The position numbers were made by a program, and so were the translations under genes. Below, piece after piece: positions 29,401 through 37,423 of a DNA stretch of 64,000 nucleotides. The notes beneath the pieces are model-generated. The model ran no database searches. It had not been told where the DNA came from and saw nothing but the letters and a program-made list of their open reading frames with translations. Positions within the stretch are counted from its first letter, which is position 1. Every line of letters begins with the position of its first letter. The stretch is from UBA1231 sp045123185. Its GTDB lineage: Bacteria; Bacillota_I; Bacilli_A; ML615J-28; CAG-313. Location of the stretch: assembly GCA_045123185.1 (NCBI GenBank), contig JBGVIL010000178.1, positions 33,874 to 97,873 of the forward strand. The letters run 5' to 3'.

Positions 29401-30744
29401 ACATCAAATGAACAATTATATAGTGGCTTTACTTATTGTACAGCATTAACATCAGTATATTTACCACAAAATATTGACGATATTGGTGATTATTGTTTTT
29501 ATAATTGTAGTGGTTTAACAAGTATTAATATACCAAATAGTGTGAAATATATTGGTTATTCAGCATTTACTAATTGTTATAGGTTAAGTGAAATTAGAAT
29601 ACCATCTAGCGTTACAAGTATTGATACTGCATGTTTTGCATATTGTAGTGGTGCAACATCATTAGTGTTTGAAGAAGGTTGTCAATTAAAAACAATACCA
29701 AGTAGTGGGTTTATGAATTGCGATAGTTTAACAACAATAACAATTCCTGAAGGTATTACAACAATTAACACATCAGCATTTTATAGTTGTAATAACATTA
29801 AAACAATTACATTACCTAGTACATTAACATCTATTGGTACTAGTGGTTTTAGTTCTTGTGATTTAGCATTGACCGAAATATATTCATATGCTAAAACAGC
29901 GCCAAATATTAGTAATAGTACATTTAGAAGTGTTAAATCAAATGGTACTTTACATATACCAACAAATGCTGATTATTCTACTTGGTTATCAACAAGTAGT
30001 TATTATTTAGGTTATTATAGTTGGAATAGTACAATTATATATATACCAACAGCATGTACAAGTTTAAATATTACTGCATTGGATGTTAAAGGTAAAGCAA
30101 CATCAACTACAATTAGTTATACTGCGGTAACAAATGGTGTTGATAGTGAAGGTACTGAAGTTACTAATGTTACTATGACTGGAACTGTTGAATCTGCTCC
30201 ATTTGAACAAAATACTGATACAGCGAATACTGTAACTAGAATAATTACATTTGAATATTTAGGTATGACAGCAAGAACTGAAATTACACAAAGTGTATGG
30301 GTTGACCAAGAATATTCAATTAATTTAAATAATCAATGGCAATTGAGTACAGCGGTATCAAATCCAGATTCATCATTATATGATGGTGTATATGAATCAT
30401 TTGCTAATAAAGGTGTAAATAATAGTGCTGATATTTGTATTATAACAATTAAAGGGTATGAAAATTTCACATTATATGTTCGTTCATATGCTGAAAGTAA
30501 ATATGACTATGTTGTAGTGTCTAATTTAGATTGTATATTAAATAGTGAAACTACAAGTGGTACAAATGTTAAAATGACAACAAGTGGGAATCAACAAAGT
30601 AATACTGCAATAACAGCATATACAAAAGTTGAGTTTACTAACATTGATGGAGGTGAACACACTATTCAAGTAATGTATAGAAAAGATAGTAGTCAAAATC
30701 ATAATGATGATAGAGGTTATTTATTAATACCAAAAGAACAATAA
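23407..30744 (+). CDS. Giant BspA-like repeat protein (2445 aa)
   Basis: The N-terminus (MENILYF...ATYNVTSTT...GEHTVKM) is shared with 33208-35793. Several blocks of 26-residue repeats (roughly 35 in total, LTSLDLSSFDTSNVTDMxxMFxxC) are separated by about 130-residue spacer modules that recur within the protein (near residues 330-440, 800-860, 1120-1270, 1450-1560, 1830-1930). Near residues 2010-2190 the repeats change to the LRR_5 type (YIGYSAFTNCYRLSEIRIPSS). These are followed by a BACON/Ig-like domain (about 2215-2300) and a C-terminal lectin-like domain ending DDRGYLLIP. No signal peptide or anchor is seen. It is the longest gene in the window, probably a long fibre with a sugar-binding tip. 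Confidence 0.88.
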   Translation: MENILYFSKKNNYKNVWCQTEDEIVAWGEGEDLVAIKPDFESYIIATYNVTSTTSTTQLLGSSFTLSQISEMYIDNVKLDNVVNTYMFDTEGEHTVKMCAKCVTNCGNMFDYCYDLTSLDLSNFNTSNVTDMSAMFSDCHSLTSLDLSSFDTSKVTDMCYMFGYCRSLTSINFGDKFDTSNVTYMYSMFSSCGGLILLDLSSFDTSKVKNMDNMFDYCSGLTSLDLSNFNTSNVTNMNYMFNNCSGLTSITMVGDVSNVMSYGYMFNNCPKLTNINYNGNYQTKWDTFCPKCVNKIDIVTPTTVRCNYWDRLHNEYVTCDYHKRYNMVLENGCRAEYDEENNQYVFTFIAEKDKIKYDVYVDGIKEDYIKITNDLDIVLINAQSIIYEEVSASSTSSSYSLIYSSFTQYIDAMFIDGVETTIASIKTFSNTSCTRDIKIAFCNTSELTSMHNMFSGCTSLTSLDLSSFDTSNVTDMGHMFNICYNLTSLNLSSFDTSNVTDMGDMFGYCYRLKSLDLSSFDTSKVTDMNQMFQGCSGLTSLDLNSFDTSKVTSMHAMFNYCSGLTSLDFDDNFDTSNVTDMSFMFRGCSGLTSLDFGDNFDTSNVTDMEEMFYNCINLTSITFGNKFITSNVTDMTNMFGNCKSLISLDLRLFNTSKVTNMRYMFCHCESLTELNLSSFDTSKVTDMYYMFGYCYNLTLLDISSFDTSKVTTMYSMFESCSGLTELNLSSFDISNVTSYYNMFYNLPSSGTLTYPCAYSDAWDNLLVTNSGSTRLPSGWAKECVTDDGNDNSSSETIPSYTIDDANIIMTISASSTSSSYKLIVSSYIKYIDAMFIDGEQVEISSEKKFNSVGKHTVQMIMDTSNVTDMGSMFGYCSGLTSINFGDSFDTSNVTDMRDMFNGCKSLTSINFGDSFDTSNVTDMFCMFLNCYKLTSINFGDSFDTSNVTNIGSMFGYCRSLTSLDLTHFNTSNVTYMGDMFEYCSGLTELNLSNWNTSNVTDMGSMYNDCSSLKSLNLSSFDTSKVTDMGYMFSGCTNLTSLDLSNWNTSNVTDMTNMFGNCKSLISLDLNSFDTSKVTSMYQMFNRCSNLTSITLSNAHKNERLIQNNYSSLRTACTKIYVDTEETIKIKFINATSQIESYITNGTFIINNTEGVYDEENGYWVFTYVAKQPKYPIYYNSVEIGYCKHTDRLQTIKITNENEYYNRKYDCTITIPITSTYETYYVICRYTPSNTYTTPSNGCISNMYIDDIETSVYSSKTFSSIGEHKISFDFVDQGRGLTSMSNMFSGCSQITNIEFGYSFDTSNVTSMSYMVYSCSGLKSIDMYYVNANKVTSVQYLLNNCSSINYFRFGGNLINCRIYDSITYNANNLSSCNLIYKYNNGFDKIINNSNFSNWSKLCISCKPISISLYEDNVLITDVTKYSSVRVGDVELSFNSETNMWEGEVFAEDMYYPLYVNDELHAYKVKMIEQYHNIYFGSISDIASFSLKYVPSSTTNATYLFNTSYTQYVDIIMVDGKQISPSNTYTFTDTNEHNVEIVFDMSRMTSFSNLFSETYQLSECNIGDNLDTSKVTDMSYMFNECNGLTELNLSSFDTSKVTDMNQMFQNCNGLTSLNLSNFDTSKVTSMRYMFGNCNGLTSITFSNLFDTSNVTTMYCMFRGCNGLTSLNLNNFNTSNVTSMESMFNDCSGLTSLDLNSFNTSKVTNMSYMFHNCNKLTSLDLNLFDTSNVTNMAEMFASATSLTSLTMNSEVSNVTATTNMFSGITTNGTFTHPCMYDYELITNQLPTSWTKNCVSVANVTLNFVIIDNNIEVTEGTVIVNDIEATYSSENGYWSVIYTIDEPYSDVMLNGTNIGIITNGKYNNLQHILIGDCSNYVDISATYTATSANQIISLFSGPTTTSGFNLSNIESIYVDGKMITPRSSYTFTTVGEHDVKYFVKDSITTMSFYYAFYNNHYLTKIKFGNRFNNENSVSTLESAFNSCYRLQFANLSNISMSANTSNEQLYSGFTYCTALTSVYLPQNIDDIGDYCFYNCSGLTSINIPNSVKYIGYSAFTNCYRLSEIRIPSSVTSIDTACFAYCSGATSLVFEEGCQLKTIPSSGFMNCDSLTTITIPEGITTINTSAFYSCNNIKTITLPSTLTSIGTSGFSSCDLALTEIYSYAKTAPNISNSTFRSVKSNGTLHIPTNADYSTWLSTSSYYLGYYSWNSTIIYIPTACTSLNITALDVKGKATSTTISYTAVTNGVDSEGTEVTNVTMTGTVESAPFEQNTDTANTVTRIITFEYLGMTARTEITQSVWVDQEYSINLNNQWQLSTAVSNPDSSLYDGVYESFANKGVNNSADICIITIKGYENFTLYVRSYAESKYDYVVVSNLDCILNSETTSGTNVKMTTSGNQQSNTAITAYTKVEFTNIDGGEHTIQVMYRKDSSQNHNDDRGYLLIPKEQ

Positions 30745-30769
30745 TTAATTAAAATTATATCATAATAAA

Positions 30770-30801
30770 AAAAGGTGAGATAAATTAATATCTCACCTTT
30801 T
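30770..30801. terminator. Bidirectional terminator
   Basis: 13-bp stem AAAAGGTGAGATA / TATCTCACCTTTT between convergent genes ending at 30744 and 30805. Confidence 0.85.
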
Positions 30802-30804
30802 ATT

Positions 30805-33159
30805 TTAAATTTCTATAATTAAGTCAATTCCTTCATCATCTTCTTCAATTAGATATGTTTCATTTAATTTAACATTAATTATTTCTTCATCATTAATGTA
30901 TTTAACAACATTTGTTTCATTAATATTAAAATTATATGATTTATTTACACCTAATTTAATTATCCCATTATATAATGAATCAACATTTGAATCAGAACAT
31001 AACCACCATTTTGATAATGGTAATTCATAAATTATTTCATTTGTATCAATGTCTGTTATTATTAAATTTGATTTCATTTCAAACCATAAATCATCTTCAA
31101 CATTTTCTTTATGTACATTAACAGTTAATTCAATGTCTTTATATATTTGGCTTGGTTTTCCTTCTTGTATTAAATTAATAACAATTTCATTATTTGAATC
31201 TTCTTGAACAAATTTAATAATTGATGTGATTATATCATTTGTTTCATTTATCTCTTTTGGTTTAATATAAACATTATTATCATGTTTGATTTCAATATTA
31301 AAATTATCAGTATTTCCAACATATTTAATGTTTTTAAAACATTTAAAAGTTTCTTCATTATTGATAATTTTATATTCATTTGAAATAATATTAATACATT
31401 GTTCATTTAAATCATTGTGCTCAAATGTTATAATGTTATCTTCATTTAATTCATTATATTTAAATAAAGAATAAAATTCATATTTATATTCTATTATTTC
31501 ATTTCCTTTTAATAATATATTAAGACATTTAATATCAGTTACTCTAAAACTATTATTATCATTAATATATGCTGAACATGATAATGTAACATCATAATTA
31601 ACTTCAATATCAAAATATTTTGGTTTCATTTCATGATTTCCATTAAAATCAACCTTAATTAAATTACCGCTTTTTAATACTGAATCATCACTTGATTTAC
31701 CTTTTAATACTATCTTATAATCATTTGGTATTTCATTTGATTCTATTATAGTTCCATCTTCATAATGTTCTATTTTAAACGGTTTTAAAGTGATTTTAGA
31801 GCGTTTTATTGTGTCATAAGTAAAATACCTCTCACCTTCCATTAAAAGGTCATATTCGGTCTTTAAACACTTATTTTTAGGTTGTCTTATTAATAACTTA
31901 ATTCTATTATCAATATCATTTGCATTATAAATTTCAACTTCTGTTTCTCTATCTAATATTTTAGATTCATTATTATTAATAACATCAAATTTAACATTTA
32001 TAAAACCATCCTCATCAATTCCAATTATATCAATATCATACCATTTATCATATTTAACAAAATTTAAATCATATGATGGAATTGTTGAATATATTTCATT
32101 TTCAACAATCATATTTTTATTTGAAATTAATTTAATAATAAATGATGTTTTAATTGAATTATTTAATGTTTTAACATTAAATGTTGACTCATCATTAAAT
32201 AATAATGTATATGTATAATGTGATTCAGAACCTTCTTCTTGTGATATTGTTAATGATGCTTCACAATCATCATATTTTGCATTTATAATACAATGTCTTT
32301 TATCACCACCAATTGGTTGTTTATCAACTGATATAACATTTACACTTCTATTAAATATAGAATTATTTGTTGATGAATATTGGCATATTTTTGATATATC
32401 TTCAACATTATATGGGTTTGCTTTTTCAGAAACTTTATTACCACATGAATCAAGTTGATAATGAAATGAAGTATAATGTCGTTTGACTGTAATTACACAT
32501 TTACCACCATCTTTTGATATTAATGTATTATCACCACTAATTTCTAATGATGTTGTTACATTATGTGAAAATATCCAATCAGTTAATTCATTTGATTTTT
32601 GTATTAATTCAATAGATGAATTTTTAATTACATTTTTATAACCATATGATGCTGTAATCATTATTTTCCTATCTTCATTAGATAAGTTTTCTCCAATTAA
32701 ACAATAATGACCATCTAATGTAAATAATTCATCTTCTTTATCTTGTTTTCTAATAATTGGATTAATTTCACAATTTAATTTCTTAATTAATTCTTCACCA
32801 TTATAAAAACGTTGCATTATATTAAAATTACCATATGTAATTAATTCTTTTTTATCACCACAAGGGGATAATTCAACATTATCACATGTTATTTCAATAT
32901 TTGAAAGTTTTGGAAATATAATTGATAAATTCTCTTTATATACTATATTTGATATTATTTCACGTTTCTTAAGATATAAACCACTTATTATTTGTTTAGG
33001 ATTTGTACTATCCTTAAAATAAGGATAGTACACTCCATTAATTATATCTTCATATGTGACAATAATATCATCAGATGTAGTTGTTATATTTTTATTTAAT
33101 TTTAATACACCTTTTGTAAATTCTTTTAAATAACCTAATGTTACTATATTATTATCCAT
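30805..33159 (-). CDS. Beta-rich structural protein related to the BACON protein at 8139
   Basis: 784 aa. Its start (MDNNIVTLGYLKEFTKGVLKLN) and the next about 200 residues parallel the protein at 8139-11474: the same order of FKDST/NP..IV.GLY, 'CG' near residue 95 and a Thr/Ser-rich Ig-like unit with ISKDGGKCVITVKRHYTSFHYQLDSCG near residues 212-240. The rest is a series of Asn/Ile/Asp-rich beta segments without motifs I can name. There is no signal peptide. Probably a second, diverged appendage protein using the same attachment module. Confidence 0.75.
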   Translation of the reverse strand: MDNNIVTLGYLKEFTKGVLKLNKNITTTSDDIIVTYEDIINGVYYPYFKDSTNPKQIISGLYLKKREIISNIVYKENLSIIFPKLSNIEITCDNVELSPCGDKKELITYGNFNIMQRFYNGEELIKKLNCEINPIIRKQDKEDELFTLDGHYCLIGENLSNEDRKIMITASYGYKNVIKNSSIELIQKSNELTDWIFSHNVTTSLEISGDNTLISKDGGKCVITVKRHYTSFHYQLDSCGNKVSEKANPYNVEDISKICQYSSTNNSIFNRSVNVISVDKQPIGGDKRHCIINAKYDDCEASLTISQEEGSESHYTYTLLFNDESTFNVKTLNNSIKTSFIIKLISNKNMIVENEIYSTIPSYDLNFVKYDKWYDIDIIGIDEDGFINVKFDVINNNESKILDRETEVEIYNANDIDNRIKLLIRQPKNKCLKTEYDLLMEGERYFTYDTIKRSKITLKPFKIEHYEDGTIIESNEIPNDYKIVLKGKSSDDSVLKSGNLIKVDFNGNHEMKPKYFDIEVNYDVTLSCSAYINDNNSFRVTDIKCLNILLKGNEIIEYKYEFYSLFKYNELNEDNIITFEHNDLNEQCINIISNEYKIINNEETFKCFKNIKYVGNTDNFNIEIKHDNNVYIKPKEINETNDIITSIIKFVQEDSNNEIVINLIQEGKPSQIYKDIELTVNVHKENVEDDLWFEMKSNLIITDIDTNEIIYELPLSKWWLCSDSNVDSLYNGIIKLGVNKSYNFNINETNVVKYINDEEIINVKLNETYLIEEDDEGIDLIIEI

Positions 33160-33207
33160 AATAAAATTCTAATTTTTATATAAAAATAAGTTTATATATT
33201 CTAATTA

Positions 33208-35793
33208 TTATTCACTTGTACAATCTACATAAATAGTATTTAATGGTTTTGATATCTTATTCCAACTATTTTTAACATTATTACATAAAGTTAATGTGCA
33301 TGATGATGGAACACTAGTAAACATATTATTATATGATGTTACTTTAGTTACATCACCATAATAACCGAATATAATAGATGATAATTTAGTACATCCATCA
33401 AACATACCATTCATATTAGTTACTTTAGATGTATTAAATGAACTTAAATTTAATGAAGTTAATTTATTACAATCATGAAACATACCATATATAGTAGTAA
33501 CATTAGATGTATTAAAGTTACTTAAATCTAATGAGGTTAACCCACTACAATACCCAAACATGTAATTCATATCAGTTACCTTAGATGTATCAAATTTATC
33601 ACTAAATTCAATTGATGTTAAACTTTTACAATAAAAAAACATACGATACATATCAGTTACATTAGATGTATCAAATGAACTTAAATTTAATGAAGTTAAG
33701 TTATAACATTGATAAAACATTTGATACATATTAGTTACCTTAGAGGTGTTAAATGAACTTACATCTAATGATGTTAAACCACTACAACTATCAAACATAC
33801 GATGCATACTAGTTACCTTAGTTGTATTAAATGAACTTAAATCTAAGGATGTTAAACTTCCACAATCACTAAACATACGAACCATACTAGTTACCTTAGA
33901 TGTATCAAATGAATTACCAAAGTTAATTGAAGTTAATGATGTACACACACTAAACATATCACTCATATCAGTTAAATTAGATGTATCCATAATCATTTGA
34001 ACTGTATGTTCACCAACTGAACTAAATGTTTTTGCTGATGAAATAGTAGTTTGTTTGCCATCAATTAACATTGCATCAATATATGGCGTAAATGAACTAT
34101 AAATTAAACTATATGATGAACTTGTACTACTTGCTGATATTGTTTCAGTAATACTAAATCCACTATATGAACTATTATTTGAACCAATGAATATATAGTT
34201 AATATTAAATTTATGGTTAATATTACCAATTTCAGCATCATTTAAATATATTGGATAACTTTGCTGTTCAGCAACATATGTTCCTTGCCATACTTGTTCT
34301 TCTGAATTAAATGTAAAGGTTGTATTATTAACAATAATATTACCTTCTGTAATTTCTAAACCATTTTCAATTAACTTAAGTTTAACACTTACTTCACTTG
34401 ATTTACATGTTGTTGTCCATCCACTTGGGAAATATGTTGAGTCACTATTTGTAACTAATAAATTATTCCATGCATCAGAGTATGCACAATTATAAGTTAA
34501 TGTACCACTTGATGTAATACCACTAAACATATAACTATATGATGTTACTTTAGAAACATCACTCATCATTGTAATTGATTTTAAACTATTACAATCATAA
34601 AACATATTATTCATATCAGTTACATTAGATGTATCAAAGTGACTTAAATCTAAAGATTTTAAACTATTACAATCATAAAACATATTATTCATATCAGTTA
34701 CATTAGATGTATCGAAGTTACTTAAATCTAATGAAGTTAAACCATAACAACTATAAAACATATAATTCATATTAGTTACATTAGATGTGTCAAAGTTATC
34801 ACCAAATTCAATTGATGTTAAACTAATACAATAAGAAAACATATTATTCATATCAGTTACATTAGATGTATCAAAATTATTTAAATCTAAAGATTTTAAA
34901 CTATTACAATCATAAAACATATTATTCATATCAGTTACATTAGATGTATCAAATGAACTTAAATTTAAGGATGTTAATTTTTTACAATGTCTAAACATAC
35001 TATACATATCAGTAACTGCCGATGTATTAAAGTGACTTAAATCTAAGGATGTTAATTTTTCACAACCACAAAACATGTAACTCATATTAGTTACATTAGA
35101 TGTATCAAAATTATCACTAAATGTAATTGATGTTAAATAATAACAAGCATCATAATAATAAGAAGTAGCACTGTAAGTTTTAGTTGAATAACCAAACATT
35201 TCACTCATATCAGTAACTGCCGATGTATTAAAATTACTCAAATCTAATGAAGTTAAATTAGTACAACCACAAAACATTCTTCTCATACTAGTTACATTAG
35301 ATGTATCAAAGTTATCACCAAATTCAATTGATGCTAAACTATCACAAACATTAAACATATTATACATACTAGTTACATTAGATGTATCAAATGAACTTAA
35401 ATCTAATGAGGTTAAACGTCTACAACCACTAAACATATTTTCACAAGATGTCAATGTTGAAATATATTCATCTTCTTCATTAAGTTGACAAAATGAACAT
35501 TTAATTTTATGTTCACCAATAGTATTAAATTTATATCTTGTAATTGGTGTATTTATTGTTACATCATCTATTTTCATTGATGTAATTTGAGTTAAATCAA
35601 AATTATCACCCAATAATTGTGTATTATATGTTGTACTAGTTACATTATAAGTTGCTGTAAAATAATTTCCATTATCGTTTATATTATATTCTAATTTATT
35701 ATCTTCATATAATGCCATTATTTTTTTACCAAGTTCACACTTGGGTGCATTATCATATTCTTCTCTATTTTTTAATAATAATATATTTTGCAT
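33208..35793 (-). CDS. BspA-like 26-residue repeat protein (861 aa)
   Basis: The N-terminal module (residues about 1-110, ATYNVTSTTYNTQLLG...IGEHKIKC) matches that of the giant gene at 23407. Two repeat blocks (about 11 and 8 units) flank a spacer module at about 440-600. Within the spacer, ISASSTSSSYSLIYSSFTPYID is almost the same as in 23407-30744, even at DNA level but in opposite orientation. The C-terminal cap (VPSSCTLTLCNNVKNSWNK) resembles those of 12846, 14711 and 43750. No signal peptide is seen. Probably a receptor-binding or adhesin appendage of the virion. Confidence 0.85.
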   Translation of the reverse strand: MQNILLLKNREEYDNAPKCELGKKIMALYEDNKLEYNINDNGNYFTATYNVTSTTYNTQLLGDNFDLTQITSMKIDDVTINTPITRYKFNTIGEHKIKCSFCQLNEEDEYISTLTSCENMFSGCRRLTSLDLSSFDTSNVTSMYNMFNVCDSLASIEFGDNFDTSNVTSMRRMFCGCTNLTSLDLSNFNTSAVTDMSEMFGYSTKTYSATSYYYDACYYLTSITFSDNFDTSNVTNMSYMFCGCEKLTSLDLSHFNTSAVTDMYSMFRHCKKLTSLNLSSFDTSNVTDMNNMFYDCNSLKSLDLNNFDTSNVTDMNNMFSYCISLTSIEFGDNFDTSNVTNMNYMFYSCYGLTSLDLSNFDTSNVTDMNNMFYDCNSLKSLDLSHFDTSNVTDMNNMFYDCNSLKSITMMSDVSKVTSYSYMFSGITSSGTLTYNCAYSDAWNNLLVTNSDSTYFPSGWTTTCKSSEVSVKLKLIENGLEITEGNIIVNNTTFTFNSEEQVWQGTYVAEQQSYPIYLNDAEIGNINHKFNINYIFIGSNNSSYSGFSITETISASSTSSSYSLIYSSFTPYIDAMLIDGKQTTISSAKTFSSVGEHTVQMIMDTSNLTDMSDMFSVCTSLTSINFGNSFDTSKVTSMVRMFSDCGSLTSLDLSSFNTTKVTSMHRMFDSCSGLTSLDVSSFNTSKVTNMYQMFYQCYNLTSLNLSSFDTSNVTDMYRMFFYCKSLTSIEFSDKFDTSKVTDMNYMFGYCSGLTSLDLSNFNTSNVTTIYGMFHDCNKLTSLNLSSFNTSKVTNMNGMFDGCTKLSSIIFGYYGDVTKVTSYNNMFTSVPSSCTLTLCNNVKNSWNKISKPLNTIYVDCTSE

Positions 35794-35820
35794 ATTAATA
35801 TTTATATTTTTATATAATTT

Positions 35821-35831
35821 ATTAATAAATA
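35821..35831 (-). promoter_or_regulatory. Late-type box TATTTATTAAT
   Basis: TATTTATTAAT on the minus strand, 27 bases before the ATG at 35793. Confidence 0.35.
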
Positions 35832-35857
35832 TCCTTGGAAATTAACATAATTCTTTA

Positions 35858-35865
35858 TACTTTTG
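35858..35865 (+). promoter_or_regulatory. Bacteroidota-type -7 element
   Basis: TACTTTTG on the plus strand, 28 bases before the lipoprotein ATG at 35894. Confidence 0.5.
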
Positions 35866-35893
35866 TATTTATTAAGTAAACTGTTATAAAAGT

Positions 35894-36274
35894 ATGTTAC
35901 AAATTAATTTTTTAAAAAAATTATTTAATATAATTGTAATATTAAGTATTACATTAATATTAATTGGTTGTTCACCAATGAAATGGACAACATTAGGAAA
36001 TGGTGGTAGAATGAGAATTGATTATGATTTATCAAATCAAACAAAGGAACAAATTGATTCAATATGTTTATCAGAATCAATTTCAAGTAATTTAAAGAAA
36101 CATTGGTCATATTTACCTTTTCAAGATGAAGAAAGTGAAAAGAAATATGAAAAGTATATGTATATACAAAAAATGGATTCATTAGAAATATTATTCTTAA
36201 TCACAAAAGAAAAAAATGATAAATCTAATGATTATAATATTGTTAAAAGAACAACATATGATTTAATTAAATAA
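35894..36274 (+). CDS. Predicted lipoprotein
   Basis: 126 aa. A basic start and hydrophobic stretch at residues 8-25 end in LILIGC, a lipobox with Cys26 as the likely lipidated residue. The mature part is polar and helical, with no recognised domain. In an infected Bacteroidota cell it would go to the inner or outer membrane, for example in lysis or superinfection exclusion; both are guesses. It has its own TAnnTTTG promoter and a terminator hairpin, unlike the neighbouring appendage genes. Confidence 0.75.
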   Translation: MLQINFLKKLFNIIVILSITLILIGCSPMKWTTLGNGGRMRIDYDLSNQTKEQIDSICLSESISSNLKKHWSYLPFQDEESEKKYEKYMYIQKMDSLEILFLITKEKNDKSNDYNIVKRTTYDLIK

Positions 36275-36283
36275 AAAAAAAAT

Positions 36284-36318
36284 AAACCATAATAGAAAAA
36301 TAACTTCTATTATGGTTT
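36284..36318. terminator. Terminator hairpin
   Basis: 14-bp stem AAACCATAATAGAA / TTCTATTATGGTTT, then T-rich sequence; ends the lipoprotein unit and possibly the remnant on the minus strand. Confidence 0.8.
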
Positions 36319-36326
36319 TTATTATT

Positions 36327-36473
36327 TTATAGAGATATATTTTTTATTCTTTTACCATTTTCATAATAAATAAATTTATTTTCATTATTATCATAATACC
36401 AATTTATATTACTTTCACTTAAGTAATTCCATTGATTATAAAATGATTTAAACCAAGTAATATTGATATTAAA
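36327..36473 (-). pseudogene. C-terminal gene remnant without start
   Basis: An open frame of 48 codons plus TAA with no ATG. The translation is protein-like (WFKSFYNQWNYL ... YYENGKRIKNISL) and stops at 36327, close to a terminator hairpin. It ends upstream at 36473, where it overlaps the start of another remnant read in the other direction. This looks like the tail of a broken gene. Confidence 0.5.
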
Positions 36474-36722
36474 TTAGATGGTGAAATTGTTAATGTAACA
36501 TATGGTTTATCATGTGAAATATATGATGGTATTAAAGTAGAATATGGTGATAATAAATCACTTACATTATTAGATAAAGATAATATTGGTGAATTAACTC
36601 AACAATTAATTAATTTAAGTGAAAATAATATATTTAAATTTAGTTATTTTAATGATTTTATTACTTCATTAAAAGATGATAAATGTTGGATTAAGAAAAT
36701 TGATATTATCAAATTACCTTAA
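36447..36722 (+). pseudogene. C-terminal gene remnant without start
   Basis: An open frame of 91 codons after a TGA, with no ATG in frame. The product (IKLDGEIVNVTYGLSCEIYDG ... IIKLP) has normal local codon use and is followed by a terminator hairpin at 36737-36770. It faces away from the minus-strand remnant, with which it overlaps by 27 bases, so both probably lost their 5' parts in one rearrangement. Confidence 0.5.
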
Positions 36723-36736
36723 TTAATATAAAATTA

Positions 36737-36770
36737 AAACCCTAGAGAATATAATAACTCTCTAGGGTTT
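36737..36770. terminator. Bidirectional terminator
   Basis: 12-bp stem AAACCCTAGAGA / TCTCTAGGGTTT between the plus-strand remnant and the gene ending at 36798. Confidence 0.8.
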
Positions 36771-36797
36771 ATTAATTTAAAAATTTAGTGACAATTT

Positions 36798-37355
36798 TTA
36801 CCAACGATTACCAACATGGAACAATGAAAAATCTTCAAAATCATCTTCTTCATCTTCAACAATTTCCAACCACCAAGGCTTTGATTCAAAACAACGTGGC
36901 TTTGGTTCTTCTGTTGGACGAACAAAATTGTAATTAGGGTGTGTACCCTTCATAGGTTCTTTACATTTCCAATCACAATCCTTTGCAACATCTTCCAATG
37001 TGCGATACTTTGCCATTGCAACAGCCCAATCATGATGTGTGCGGAAGTTTTCACGCAATGGACGGTCAACATGTACATCAATGCCATCTGGTTCTCTATT
37101 AGGCTTTGGCATTGCCATTGGTCTTACAACATGTTCACAACATGGACGATTAAACCAAGGCTTTGGTTCTTCAAATCGTGGAACACGTGTGCAGCATGGT
37201 TCATTAAATCTACTAGCACAACCCTTTTCTTGACGAATAACATCCTTTACCATTTCATCAACTACATGAGTTGGAATGTTATTTTCACATGCCATCATTG
37301 GCGTTACAACAAGGCGAAATACGCCATTACCCAAATTAATTTTTTCTACTCTCAT
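36798..37355 (-). CDS. Pro/Cys/Arg-rich protein of unknown function
   Basis: 185 aa. Paired Cys and Pro-rich motifs recur: NEPCCTRVPRFEEPKPW, NRPCCEHVVRP, PRCFESKPWW. A basic middle is followed by an acidic tail (EDEEDDFED). Composition and base use stand out: more G and C than its neighbours and more Pro, Arg, His and Trp than most proteins here. It may bind metal, or it may be a recent arrival from a less AT-rich genome. I recognise no family. It is isolated between a terminator and the tRNA at 37424-37545. Confidence 0.65.
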   Translation of the reverse strand: MRVEKINLGNGVFRLVVTPMMACENNIPTHVVDEMVKDVIRQEKGCASRFNEPCCTRVPRFEEPKPWFNRPCCEHVVRPMAMPKPNREPDGIDVHVDRPLRENFRTHHDWAVAMAKYRTLEDVAKDCDWKCKEPMKGTHPNYNFVRPTEEPKPRCFESKPWWLEIVEDEEDDFEDFSLFHVGNRW

Positions 37356-37423
37356 TTTCTTTATTTAATTAAATAAAACAATAAATTATTAATATATTTT
37401 CTTTTATTAAATTGAAAAATAAT

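Noticed and set aside
23407..30744. Diversity-generating retroelement target in the giant repeat gene
   Set aside because: No reverse transcriptase or template repeat is present in the window; variation between repeats is explained by ordinary repeat divergence.
36939..37376. 145-residue plus-strand frame opposite the Pro/Cys-rich gene
   Set aside because: It is antisense to a minus-strand gene with better composition and start; the translation has no protein-like pattern.
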